This document shows positions 1-11,400 of a DNA stretch of 64,000 bases, piece after piece. Made by a program: the position numbers and the translations under genes. The stretch covers positions 4,984,710 through 5,048,709 of the forward strand of contig NC_018398.1 in NCBI RefSeq assembly GCF_000208865.1. The letters run 5' to 3'. The DNA is from Neospora caninum Liverpool. Taxonomy: Eukaryota; Apicomplexa; Conoidasida; Eucoccidiorida; Sarcocystidae. Every line of letters starts with the position of its first letter. Position 1 is the first letter of the stretch. The notes under the pieces are model-generated. The model did not search any database, was not told the origin of the DNA, and was given only the letters and a program-made list of their open reading frames with translations.

Positions 1-196
1 AATCTTGTCTTTCTATATAATTTCACATAGACATACACACGTATAGTTAAGCGCTCGCAGATATGCGTGTGTCGCTGCGTAGGAATGGAGAGATGCGTCA
101 GACGGGGTTTTTTGTGGTTCTGGACAAGCAATGCCGTGAGAGGTGGTGTTGTTCCTGACAGCCGCGCAGAGACACACTCAGAACCTGTGCACGTTT

Positions 197-394
197 TTAC
201 ATGCAAGCGCGTGGGTTTATCCGAAAAACTGTCTCTAGGTGTATATAGCTGTAGATGACGGAGGGGCTGGCCAGCATGTCGCGAGCGCTTGTCTCGCAGG
301 AAACGAGACGATTTCTTCCCCCAAGAAGTCTTACTTCTTCGACGCTGTACGCCGCGTACCAGACTCGTCCCTCGGAGTCGATCTGTGTCTCCAT
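197..394 (-). CDS. Possible 5' coding exon of a minus-strand gene running off the left edge
   Basis: A short open frame starts at an ATG at 394 and gives about 65 residues (opening METQIDSEGRVWYAAYSVEE). Its composition looks more like a normal globular protein than the Arg/Ser-rich shadow frames around it. It would be transcribed away from the GDT1-like gene at 2386, giving a divergent pair. A donor-like GTAAAA follows the Met codon of the last in-frame residues near 200. I recognise no family and see no second exon before the window ends. It may be chance, so this is a weak call. Confidence 0.25.
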   Translation of the reverse strand: METQIDSEGRVWYAAYSVEEVRLLGGRNRLVSCETSARDMLASPSVIYSYIHLETVFRINPRACM

Positions 395-2385
395 TTTCTT
401 TCCGTTCCCCGGGCGACAGAACCAAAACACAATGATATCTACACGGTTTTCAACCCTGCATTATTTAACTCAGTTCGTGGCGCGCGAAGCAGACAGGAAC
501 CCGTCGGATACTTCCTCCCAGCGTCTCGCTGCTCTTTGGATCCCCGAGCTGTCGATCGCCTGAGTTCCCCTAGCAAGTGGACCGGTTAGACCGACTGAAG
601 AAGAAGGGGAATCGGTCGCTTTCCGCCCACGGCCTTTTTTTGTCTCGAAGAGGAAGAAGGGTGCCGACTCCTCTCTTGGCAGCCGCATTCCTTGGAGATT
701 CCTCAGCGACGTGCTCGACAGAGAAAGAAGCGAGGCAAGAGACCAGAGAAACCCGATAAAGAAGGAGGAGAAGGCGAAGACAGGAGATGACGCGGGGAGA
801 GAAAGACGGCGCCGGAGCGGAGACGGGGTCTGTCGACTGGGCCGACTCAAAAAATCGCTGTTCTGCTTTCTGTGGCGCAATACACGGCTTTTTCCCTTCT
901 TTGTTCCGGCCTTCTCGACCGGAGCTATCCCAGAGAAAAGGCAAGGAATGAGGAAGAGAAAAAACACCTACGAATGTCAAGAGCGAGAACTGTGCAATCT
1001 CTCTATGTGCGTAAAGTTGGAAAAGGCTGAATCCACGCGCGCTCTACGACGCACCTTCATAGCTATGGACGTATATACACTTGTGAGCGTCGATGCGTGA
1101 CGCCTTTGGAAGGCACATATACCATGGACAACGCTTCACTGGCGATTTTCCCTCACATCTGTACAGGTAGGAAAAGTATCGACAAGTGGACGGAGAGATG
1201 CACGCCTCTCATTCACCTCTGCACATGTGGACGGCGATCCACATGCAGAAGCTAACGAGACACTCGAGTTTCTGCCAGCAGCGAAGGGAGGCTGCTTTGG
1301 AGGGAACCAGAAAGGAAACCCCGTTTTTTGGAAAAGGGACAAAAAGAAGCTTCTTGACAAACCATTTCCCTGCGGATTCTGAGTGTGTGGCGAACGCGCC
1401 ATCCTGATCTCGCCCGCTTCTCATGCATGCAAAAAAATAAGCGGACCACAGACTTGCCTTTTTTCTTTCGGCGGGCGCACGCAACCGCGGCTCTTCTGCG
1501 AAGGACTCCAGTCGCACTCACTTTTTAGCTTCGTGATCCGTCACAGTTTCTTTCTGTCGATTCACAGCGCGCCGCTGTCCGACTGAGAGCCTTTTTCGCA
1601 GCAGGAATGCTCTTCGCGAGAAGCCGACTTTCTCCTGCATCTGCCAGCCCCCAGTGCCTCGATTCCCGCCGTGTACCCCTGAGTTCGTGCCCGGAATTTG
1701 TGCGTCGAGTAGACTCCCGAAGAAGTTCTTCCTCTCTCTAGCCGAGAGTCCAGGAAAGAAGCACGCGCACAGCTTTCTTTGGGTTGCAGCCGAGGATTCC
1801 GCAGCGTTTTTCGGTTTCCCCGCTCGTGCGCCTCCCTCGAGGGCCTCCAAGAAGACCTGAGCCGCGACCGCGTTGGTGGACCGTTCCCGCGTTGCCAGGC
1901 AATTTCGCGCTCCCGTTTCCGGTGTCTGTTCGTGTAGATTTGGAATTCTCTTCTTTCGCCTTCGGGGCGTTTGGTCGCTTTGGCCTTCACGCAGCGGCAA
2001 GAAGGTCGAGCCCCCTCGCTCCTCGCGGTGCGGTGCCTTCCATGCGGACGCTCTCTCTTTTCGGTGGAAATTGAAGTCCCGTTCACGGTTTTCCCGTCCC
2101 ACCGATCTACTCCTCGCCGAAACGTGCTGGCGTCTGGTGCGCCGAGTGTATGTACACCGTGGAGCGCGTGGTAGATCCGGCTGCATGCATGTGCACGAGA
2201 CCGGAAAAAGCTGGTTCGACTCCTTCGCTTCTCCTCGCTGCCCGACTCCACGCGAAGTCTGGACCCTTTTCCGACTCTCTCTCTCTCTCTGTTTCTAGTC
2301 CTCCCCCGTTTTTCTCCTGCCTCTCTTCCACTCTTCTTCCCTCTACTGCTGCGTGCGCGTGGTTTGTTTGACGCGCCTCCACAAA
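395..2385. other. Non-coding stretch upstream of the GDT1-like gene
   Basis: About 2 kb with no convincing coding exon. Overlapping frames on both strands are strongly Arg/Ser-biased, as expected from GC-rich sequence read out of frame, and have no recognisable domain. The right part (about 1,500-2,350) is rich in CT tracts on the plus strand and probably holds the promoter and 5' UTR of the gene at 2386. Confidence 0.5.
1424..2188. promoter_or_regulatory. Two TGCATGC motifs upstream of the GDT1-like gene
   Basis: TGCATGC occurs at 1424-1430 and again at 2182-2188, about 200 bp before the chosen ATG at 2386. TGCATGC-type palindromes are known ApiAP2-type promoter elements in coccidia. Function here is inferred only from sequence and position. 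The same heptamer also occurs inside coding regions of this window, for example near 11,270 and 44,385, so presence alone proves little. Confidence 0.25.
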
Positions 2386-4282
2386 ATGGCGTTTCCGCGG
2401 TGCCCCCTGGCCGTCGGGCAGAGCAAGGGCCGCTGGGGCCCTTCGCGGTTTTCCTCCTGTCTTCCTCTCTCCCTTTCACTCCTCTTTTATCTCTCTCTTT
2501 CCCTCTTTCTCGCTCCGTCTCAGGATCGATTTGCTCAGGGACACATCCACTACGCCGTGGAACACCTCGACCCGCACTTGCTGAGTCGCTGGCCCGAACC
2601 CAATTTCTGCAAGTGGCTCGACGAAGAAGGCCGCTTCGCACTTGCGTCGCTCCTCGGAGGCGAAACGACTCTTCGTCTCCTCTCTGCTCTCTGCGAGACG
2701 GGCGCCTCGTGGCCCCGCGGCCAGCAGCAGCAGGCGGGATGCTGCGACGACAGCCACGCCGCCGACGCCGTCGACTTTGAAATGCGACGGAGACTCATCC
2801 GCCCTGCGCCGTGGCGTCGTCTCGCCAGTTCGTCCCTGTCGGAATCGGCGTACATTCGGGCGAGCGAAAACAGATATTATGGACACAAACCCTCGCCGGC
2901 GACGATCCCCTCTGCGTTTCCTCCCTCTATTTCTCTCGCGGCTGTGCTCGCATCCTCTCCACAGTCGGAGCCCGGGAACGCGCCCTATGAGTCGGCAGAC
3001 ACAGAGAAGAAAGGGAGACGCGAGAAGCGCTCGAAGGCTCTGCCGGAAACCGAAAAGGGCGAGAGTGGCAGTTTCGCGTCTTTCCGGTCCTTCGCGTCGG
3101 CGCTCGTGTCGGCCTTTTTCGTCACGATCGCCACAGAGTTGGGCGACCGGACCTTCTTCCTCGCTGCGCTTCTCTCGATGAAATATTCGAAACTGATCGT
3201 CTTCTCCGCCACGTGCGTCGCGCTGTTCTTAATGACTGCCGTCTCGACAGGCGTCGGGCGACTGCTGCACTGGGCGCCCGACACGTTCGCGCTGAAGGCG
3301 CACCTTGGCGAGTTTCCGATCGACGCCTGGATCTCCACCCTCCTCCTCTTCTTCTTTGCTGCTTGGCACCTCAAGAGCCTCTGGGAAACCGAGGACGCGT
3401 CGCCTCCTTCACGCGCCTCGTCTTTTTCTGTGCCCGGCCACGCGGCCCAAAGCGCTCGCGAGCTCCGCGCGACCGGTGGATCGCCTCGCGGGCCAGGCAA
3501 GTCGAGACAGGGAGACGCGGAGAGCGACACGGCGCAGCCCCCGCGGAAACCGAGAGAGCAGGACGTGGGCACATCCGCAAGAAGAGGAGAGAGGAGAGAA
3601 GAACTCGTCGAGGGCGCCCGCCACCAAACCCGCGATCCCAGAGAAGGCAACGGAAAGGAAACCGGCGGATCTGCCAGGCGAAGCAGCGAAATCAGCACGC
3701 GTCCCGGATGCTCCCCGCAGGATGCGCTTTCTTTGTCGCTACACATGGAGGAATCGGAGGGATGGCCTTCGTCCGAAACAGGGTCTGAGCGGTCTCTCTC
3801 TCGAGCGTCTTCCAGAAGCGTCGACGGCAGAGACGACAGCGAAGGGAAAGGACCGCTGAAAGGCTGCTCCGAAGTCCACTCGGCGAACAGAGCCGACGGC
3901 GTGGACGAAAACTTCATGGAAGCTGAGGAAGAACTGCAGAGAATCCAGGTTAGCCTGCGGAGAGAAGACGCAAACGGGAAGCGAACAAGACCAGATGTCG
4001 CGCGACAAAGAGTGGTCCTTGGAATCCAGGCACTACTCGATGTGATGTGTGAAGCTTATCTCGCTCGAGCGATCGACTTCCATCTCTTTATAGATATCTG
4101 CAGCCTTGGTTGAGCCGTCGCGATGTATATACACTGTAGACATATTTTTATATGCAGTTTTGTTCATGTCTTGGTGTATTTTTCTCTGCACGTGCATATG
4201 ATGTATACATATCTACCTGTCTGTGCATGTTCTTGGTTTGCCACCAGTACATTTATTCATATCTGCTGTTCTGATGAATATA

Positions 4283-4317
<35 letters not shown>

Positions 4318-5473
4318 GTAGTTGGATTTAAATTTGTGTGTGCGCGTTACGTACTTGTGTTTCCGTCTCTGAGAAATACCTGTGGGCACGGCTGTTCGTG
4401 CACCTACTTACCAGTCGAGCTCGGCGGTTGGTTTTCTAGAGCAGTCTGTGGATTCGTCTGTGTGTCAGACACGGGTGTTCTGGTGGGCTAGCTCGTCGCA
4501 CGCGTGTCGCCCCGGCGCTCGTGCGGCTGGAGACTCCCGGTGAAGAGTTCTGCGTGGGGAGACAGGAAGTTGAGGCAAGACCGCGGAGCGGGACACCAGG
4601 AGGGCGAAGTCTTTTGGAGAGCGCCAGACGCGTCGCCTTTTCCCGAGCTGGTTTTCGGTGTCTTTGTGTGTGGTGTCGCAGTACACGCGCCTCGGGGTGC
4701 GCCCTTCCTCGTTGAAAGTTTTGTGGGAAGTTTTCCTGGTGATTGGAGCGGCGGAGATCGGCGACAAGTCAATGGTTGCCACTGTGGGCCTCGCGACGTC
4801 GCAAAACCCCTTCGGTGTCTTCGTCGGTAGGTTTCTGTCTGTCAAGCACTTGTGCTCGTTGACGCACGGCGATTTCACACGCACATCGCACCGAAGGGTT
4901 TAAATCTGCAACTATCCAAATGCACATATTTCCAGTTGTCATCCGCTATAGATTCGGTTCACTCGCCTGCCTAGAATGCATATCTATGTATATACATCTG
5001 GAAAGGTCTTGATGTGGATGTGAACATGTATGCCTGGTTGCATGTGCGCGCGTCTCGGATTGTGGGTCCGAGTAAAGGGGAGTCTCTCCACCACCCCGTC
5101 TCCCCTCAAATCCACGTTTTTTTTGATCGTTTACTCCGCTGTCTCCGTGTGCTCTCTCTCCTTCACCTGTGTTTCTCGTTTCCTCGTTTCTGCGTTTTGC
5201 ATCTCCATCCTGTCGGTGCCGTTTGCTACCGTTTCCTTGTCTCTTCTCTCCTTTTCCTCGCATCTATCGTTCTTCTCCTTTTTCTCGCTTTCTTCTCTAT
5301 GAAACTCAGGAAGCTGTCTTGGACACGCGGGCGTTACGCTGCTGGCTGTAGTGGCGGGTATGATGCTTCAAGGGCGACTCAGCGAGCGCTACATGAATAT
5401 CTGCTGCGGGCTTCTCTTCCTTGGATTTGGAATCTTCGCTCTCTTCGATGCGATCGCGCGCCCGGAATCTTGA
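2386..5473 (+). CDS. UPF0016/GDT1/TMEM165-family cation transporter, three exons
   Basis: Exons are 2386-3948, 4682-4826 and 5310-5473 (623 codons plus stop); both junctions have GT..AG and matching phase. The protein carries the two signature motifs of the family. The first, ELGDRT, is at about residue 251 and is followed by an Ala/Leu-rich helix (FFLAALLSMKY). The second, EIGDKS, is at about residue 546 and is followed by ATVGLATSQNPFGVFVG and two more membrane helices in exon 3 (ending FGIFALFDAI). Known members are Golgi or endomembrane Mn/Ca:H exchangers in which the acidic motifs bind the cation. About 210 Arg/Ser/Glu-rich residues separate the two halves, much longer than in yeast or human. 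ATG 2386 sits in AAAATGG, a good coccidian start context; an in-frame ATG at 2353 is the alternative. A CT-rich in-frame tract at 2455-2521 ends in TCTCAG, so the Leu/Ser-rich hydrophobic N-terminus could be a signal sequence or an unrecognised intron. Confidence 0.85.
4287..4315. repeat. (TA)n microsatellite in intron 1 of the GDT1-like gene
   Basis: About 29 bases of uninterrupted alternating T and A inside the intron 3949-4681. It does not touch either splice site. Confidence 0.95.
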
Positions 5474-6151
5474 GAAGACTCGGAGACGCGCGTGCATCTC
5501 TGTCTAGATTCACACTGCCTTCATATACATCTATATATGTGTGTTTGTATATACTTGCATACGAATATGTGAATGCGTGTGGATGACATCTGCCTGCCTC
5601 TCATGAGATGGGCTTCGAGAACTTCGATTCACCGCCGAGTCTTGAACGCGTGCCCGCTTTGTCGGATTTCCTTTTCCAGAGACGGCGCGCTTGTTTGTGT
5701 CACTGGATGTGGAACCGCGCGCTCTGTGAGGTAACTCCGTGAACACGCGGGTATGCAGAATACTGCTGGAGTCTTTTCTCGAAACAAGCGAAGAGGCTCT
5801 ACAAACCCGCTTCATCGATAAATGCATGCAACCCCGCGACTGGATAGGCATGCGTCGAGTTTTGTGTTTCCACGGACTGTGTCAAAGCGTCGGGAGTTCC
5901 GCATGATCCACACCGTCTGTTCTCGATTTGTCCCTATCTACGTTTCGGTTTCTCCCGAGAAAAGGCTTCTCACCGCCTCCCTTCCACATCGCCACGTGTC
6001 GCGAGGTTGGTGCCCCGCGTTTCTGCCGGGTCTTTTTCCGTTTTGAGTCCTCGCAGGAGGAAACATCGAGTCTTTCTACGGATCTTTGCACGGCAGTGGT
6101 CCTGTTTGAGCAGCACGCAATCGATGCCCTAGATTGTTTGCAGGCTTGGCT

Positions 6152-6175
6152 ACACACACACACACACACACACAC
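6152..6175. repeat. (CA)12 microsatellite
   Basis: Twenty-four bases of pure CA dinucleotide in the intergenic region between the GDT1-like and CLU genes. Confidence 0.95.
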
Positions 6176-6437
6176 GGTTTGTTTATAGCGATGCGTGCGC
6201 AGCTGCCATGGCCTCATCCATACTAGGACCGTAAATTTCACGCGGCAAGAGAGACAAGTTTTTTCTTCAAGACAGCCAGGGAGTGAAGGTCGAGTTCCTT
6301 TCGAGCCCGACGACGATGCGAGTGTTATAGGTAGCGAATGTTTCTGGAGAGACAGGAAGAGGCTGGCGAGAGCTGCCGTCTCTCCGTTTTCTGATTTGCT
6401 GCGTTCATACCGGCGAACATGAGCAACCCATGCTTTG

Positions 6438-6486
6438 TGTCGCTCCTTATACTTCTCACTTTTGTCGCTCCTTATACTTCTCACTT
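6438..6486. repeat. 25-bp tandem duplication
   Basis: A 25-base unit beginning TGTCGCTCCTTATACTTCTC is present twice head to tail (6438 and 6463); the second copy differs only in its last base. It is intergenic and no function is visible. Confidence 0.9.
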
Positions 6487-7788
6487 CCCCGTTGACTCAG
6501 GAGATCGCCTCGTCTCCTCTTCGTTACACGACAGTTGCTTGCTAGATGCAGATTTTCGTGTGTTACGTCGCGCGCTTTTTCTCACGAACCAGAGAGTTGT
6601 GCAACGCAGTGGCTGTCTCCTGCACGCTTATCTCTAGAGAGATAGAAAGGCAGACTCCGGCGCGAGTGAAAGAATTCGCGGAAGACGCCTTGGCTTTCCT
6701 TCGCGATTTTCCCAAGAATGGAAGCGGAACCTGCTAGAGTGCGGCGAAGGAGCCTGCGAATTTGTCTGTTTGGTCTGTCATGCGCAGTGTCACGCAGTTT
6801 GGTTCCCCTCTTTGTGTAAGCCGTTGCGACAGAGTCGAACGCATGCTGCTTAGTAATAAGGCAACGGCTCCAGAGACTCTGTCGCTTGTTCGTCTTTGGA
6901 ACTTGTGCTTTCATCTTGCAGCGTGGGCTTCTGTTGCGTTTGGTCGCGAAATATCATGAGGACGATCGAAGTCCCCTGTGCGTCTCGCACGTCTCTTCAA
7001 AAAAAGCGTGAGTGTAAGGACACGCACAAGCTACCTCTAGGTAACCCTGAGGTTTATAGGTGACGTCATGTTGCCTAACACAAAGATACCAAGATGTGCG
7101 ACGCCCAGCAGCCATGCGTGAGAGGAGCACGAATGTGCCTCTGTCGCGTTTTCCCTTCCGCCGGTTCTTTTAGTTGCGCCACAAGGCGACAGAACATGCA
7201 TCGGAGCTTCAGATGAACACGTGGCCGGATAAAGAAAACAGCAATCGGACACACAAAGAGTGCTTTCCCTAACAGCTGCGAAACACTCACAGCTTTCACT
7301 CGTACAAATTCGCATTCTTACCGGAACACTCGCTTCATGTCTGTAGAGACGAGGTGAGCCAGCCAGGAAATATGTGTGTACTCGTATGCTGCCATACGCA
7401 GCTGCAAAAAAACCAAAGAAACATTTGTCTCGGAGTATGTCTAGGTGTAAATTAAGCGGAGAATGGCAGGCAGTTGGGCTGTGATTCGCGCTTTTTCCAT
7501 CGAGCCCTCAACCGTCGACGCCAGACACGCCGAGGAACGAACGCAAGGATTCTGCCGTATTCGCGTTTCCGATCCCGTGCTGGGACGCAGCACGAAGAAG
7601 AAAGGTGCCCTAAAGCGGGCTCTTCTCTGCGACACAGAAACAGCGAAAAGATATGCGGAAAGGGAGCCTCTCTCTGCGTGTCTCTGTCTAGTGACGCTTC
7701 GCTAAACGAGAAAAGAAAACTGCATTGTAAGAGCTTCGCTAATCGTTCAAAATAAAACGATACACACAGCTCGTGGAACATTTCAAGT

Positions 7789-7816
7789 ACCCATATATAT
7801 ATATATATATATGGGT
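7789..7816. repeat. Perfect 28-bp palindrome with (AT)n core
   Basis: The (AT)n run at 7793-7812 is flanked by ACCC on the left and GGGT on the right, so the whole 28 bases are self-complementary. Unlike the other AT microsatellites here, the GC clamps could support a cruciform or hairpin. Confidence 0.8.
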
Positions 7817-8413
7817 GGGTGGCTCAAATGTGGAATCGGAGATTACACCAGGCGTTCTTCTGGCCAACGAAATGCCCAGCGTGTGCAGCCAGTGGGTGAA
7901 AAATGTGTAGATCAGGAAGTGCGAAGTTGAATTTCGCCGAGATCTCATCCACATCGACGGCATGTTGTCCAGGGAAAATGGGGCAGCGACATGGGAATGA
8001 AACAACGAGAACACATATTTTATCTGGGATGCACGCACGGCGCAATACGGAACAAACCCGTATCCTGTATAGTTTGATGGTGTGCTCCTGCTCGGCTGCC
8101 GCGTGACGTTTTTTCTGTATTTGTCTATACCCACAGATAAATACGGCACGAAATGCATTTATATGTATATGCAGAGAATCGTATCAAATGCACATATACA
8201 TATAAACAGTCAGGGGGGAACGGCCGCAGGTGAGGCAGTGATGGGCGCCCGCTGGAACCCACGCGCGGTTTTCCGCAAATTTCGCCTGTTACATTTTAAA
8301 AAACAGAAACACGGTCCTGGCCCCGAGTTTCCTGCTCAGCCAGTCGCTGGTTGAATTCGAGGCAACAACACGAGAGTATAAACTCAGATACGTTTGGAAT
8401 CCCGTTTTGTTCT

Positions 8414-11400
8414 TCACGCCCCTGGTCCAGTCAGCCCTGAGGTGCGCGGGAAGCGAAGGCCTGCGGGACCCGCGAGGGCGTTGCTGTGGCGCTTTAGTGT
8501 CACTGCAGTTCGGAGGCGATTGAGAAGCTGGGCACGCTGCACATTTTCGTGTTTTCGCTTCTTTGCCGCCAACACCGCTTGTTGCGTGAGGAACAGAAGA
8601 CGCTCGTCGAGCTCCTGAGGACAGCCCAGTGCGACACACCGGAGAGCAAACGTTTTCGATCACACTGGAGACATAATCCTTTTGACCATGTAACGACGCG
8701 GTTGTATATATTCAACCGGCAACCAGCTCGATAGAAAAGGCGCGACAAACCTATGCAGGGGCGCAGAGACTCCGAGCGGTTCGCAACGCATTTGTCCCTG
8801 CAACGTGTCTACGCCGAGGTCTTTTCCATCCGATTCGATTGCCTGCGCGGCAGGTCAACGACCCTGCGTGCTGCGGAAGGCCGTGTGCACTCTGTGCATC
8901 CCTCTTCTTCTCGCCACTCTCTCTCGCTTCCGTGCCTATTCTACCTTATCCCACCGCGTCTTTCATTCCCTTCTCTCTTGTGCTCCTGTCTCGATTCCCG
9001 CCCAACTCACACGCACCCGAATTCTCTCCGTGTCCGCAGAAGGATCGGCCGCGATGAGCTGGCCGGCGACTCGGCAGTGCTCCAAGGCTCTTCGGAAGTC
9101 CCCGACGGCTTGGTAGATTTGCGAGGCATCGCTGTGCATCTGCAGATTCCCGAAAACGATTAGAAGAAAAAACAATTCGCTGAGACCGCCGAAAAATAGA
9201 GATGAACGCGGGCCTGAACCCCCTCGCGCGCTCCCTCGCTCCGAACAGTTCTTTTTCTGTAAAACAAATCAAGCGTGCAGAGGCTAACTCCAAGCCGGCG
9301 AAAGCGCGTCATCACACCGGGGTACGGAATGGAAGCGCGCCGACTGTGCTCAAATGAAGCCGATTTTTGTGTGGTTCCTTCACGTGGACCGCGACGCCAT
9401 TTCCGAGTTTCTCTTGTTCCTTTTGGTGCTTGTGTTTCCGTTCCGTTTCCTCACCTCTGCAACGAATTGCGGCCCCACGCCCCGGACGAAGCCCGCGAGG
9501 CGAATCGCGCGGTCGAGATACTCGGCGAGATGCCCCACACATCTCGGGCCGTAGACCTTGAGGAGACACTTGGCGGCGGTGAAGAGGAGAAGCGGCGTCT
9601 CGGGGTGCGGCACGTCGCCTGTCCACAGTCTGCGGAGCTCGACTGCTCGGTGGATGTGCGCGAGGCCTCGCTCCTGAAACTCGCGTCCTGGGAAGTGCAC
9701 GAGAGTGCGCCCGAGTCCGGCGTGGATGTCGATCGTGTCCGGGTGGTCGGGCCCGACGCAGCGCTCCGTCAAGATCAGCGCCTTCTGGAAGTTGTTTGCC
9801 GCGTTCAGGAAATCCTGCAGCGACAACGCCACTTCCCCCATCGCGGCGTAGCACAGCGCAGTTTCTCTGAGCAGGCAAAGCACGAGTCGAAAACGAAACA
9901 GGCACGCGAGTGAAACGACAGTGAAAAGGAAGTGAAAAGGAAAGGAGAACGGGATGCGGGCGGCGAGCGGGAGCGAAGGGAATGCGCACGTTGCGCTTCG
10001 ATGAGAGAAACACAGAGGAGCTTCGCACTACCCCTAGGAAAATGAACGACATGCGCCCTACTGCCGCCTGTACGTGCCGTTTCTTTCTCGTCTCGGGCGT
10101 CTCTGCTTTCTTTGCCACTATCTGTTCCGCCCCCCCTTCCCCCCCCCCCAACNNNNNNNNNNNNNNNNNNNNNNNNNNNNNNNNNNNNNNNNNNNNNNNN
10201 NNNNNNNNNNNNNNNNNNNNNNNNNNNNNNNNNNNNNNNNNNNNNNNNNNNNTCCCCCCCCCCCCCCCCCCCGTTTCTTTCTCGCCTCTCCCGCCTCTTG
10301 GTTTGCTTCTCGCTCGCGTCTCCGCGCCTCGCGCGTGCGTCGCGGGCCGCGGTAGCGCTCCCTTCGTTTCCCACCTTCGGCTCTGCCCGTCGGCAGTCCT
10401 CTCACCTGCACACCGAGCCTGTGAGTTGGTGCACGACGAAGAGCACCTGCTGCAGGAGTTCGAGCGCGACGTCCAGCCAGCCCAAGATGTAGCACTGAGT
10501 CGCCGCAGCAAGCAGGTGTCGTGCAAAGTGCGAGACGACCGGCTCTCGCTTCACCACCGGGAAAAGCTGGACGACGCTCTCAGCGCTGAAAGGCTCCCAT
10601 ACCCGCGACGCCGGGACCTTCGACGGCCCGCCTGCGCGCCAGGCCGACGAAAGAGAAGAAGACGAGGGTCGGCGGGAGGAAGCGAGGCCGCCTGTGCGTT
10701 CGTCAGGTGGACGCAGAGTCTGGGCTTCGCAGGCAACTTGTGCCTCTGCGGCTTCGCTTCTGGCGTGCTCCGCGCGAGACGCCGAAAGCGGCGAATCGGG
10801 GTCAGCGTCAGTCATCACGTCCGTGGAGACCTCAGAGTCGCCTAAAGCGAACTGCCGCTTCACAGGCGCCTTGTCTAGGCGGCCGTCGCCTCGTCGTCCC
10901 TTGGTCTCTTCGGCGTCGTGTCCAGTCTGTGGCGCGTGATCGTCTGCTGGCTTCTTCGCCTTTGCGCCGAGGTCGTTTCGTTCCTCCGCGTCTCCGTCGT
11001 CCCCGACGCCCCACCGTTCCCACAGCGACACCGCTCCCAAGAGACTGAAAAGCGGACTTCCAGCCTTCACCTGGATCCCCAGGGCGGTCGCCACGCCCCG
11101 CAGGACGACGTACCGCCCACTTGGGGTGTGCATGCACCGCCAGAGCGCGCGGTTCGCCGGCACCGCAGAGTAGCCAAAATGCGCCAGCATGCGGCCTCGC
11201 ACCAGCGTCCAGAGGCTGTCTGGGGTCAGCTGAGCCAGGTGGCGGAGCGCCCGCTCCTGAGGCGAGTCTGCATGCAGATCGGCGCGGTGTCTCGACACAG
11301 CCGACGGACTCGCTGCGCCGGAAGAAGCAAGGCTTGTGGCCGGCGAAAAGCGCGCAAGCGACGCGGGAAGCGGGAAACGCTTCGAGGAGTAGTCGACCCC

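Larger units (their letters stand above)
5474..8413. other. Intergenic region between two convergent 3' ends
   Basis: Nearly 3 kb between the stop of the GDT1-like gene (+) and the stop of the CLU gene (-). It presumably contains both 3' UTRs. I see no coding exon with plausible splice signals and composition. It holds a 25-bp tandem duplication (6438-6486), a (CA)n tract and a perfect AT-cored palindrome, listed separately. Confidence 0.6.

Noticed and set aside
1562..2641. 359-codon minus-strand frame
   Set aside because: Extremely Arg/Ser/Glu-rich, overlaps the start of the GDT1-like gene and lacks any domain. Typical of reading a CT-rich region backwards.
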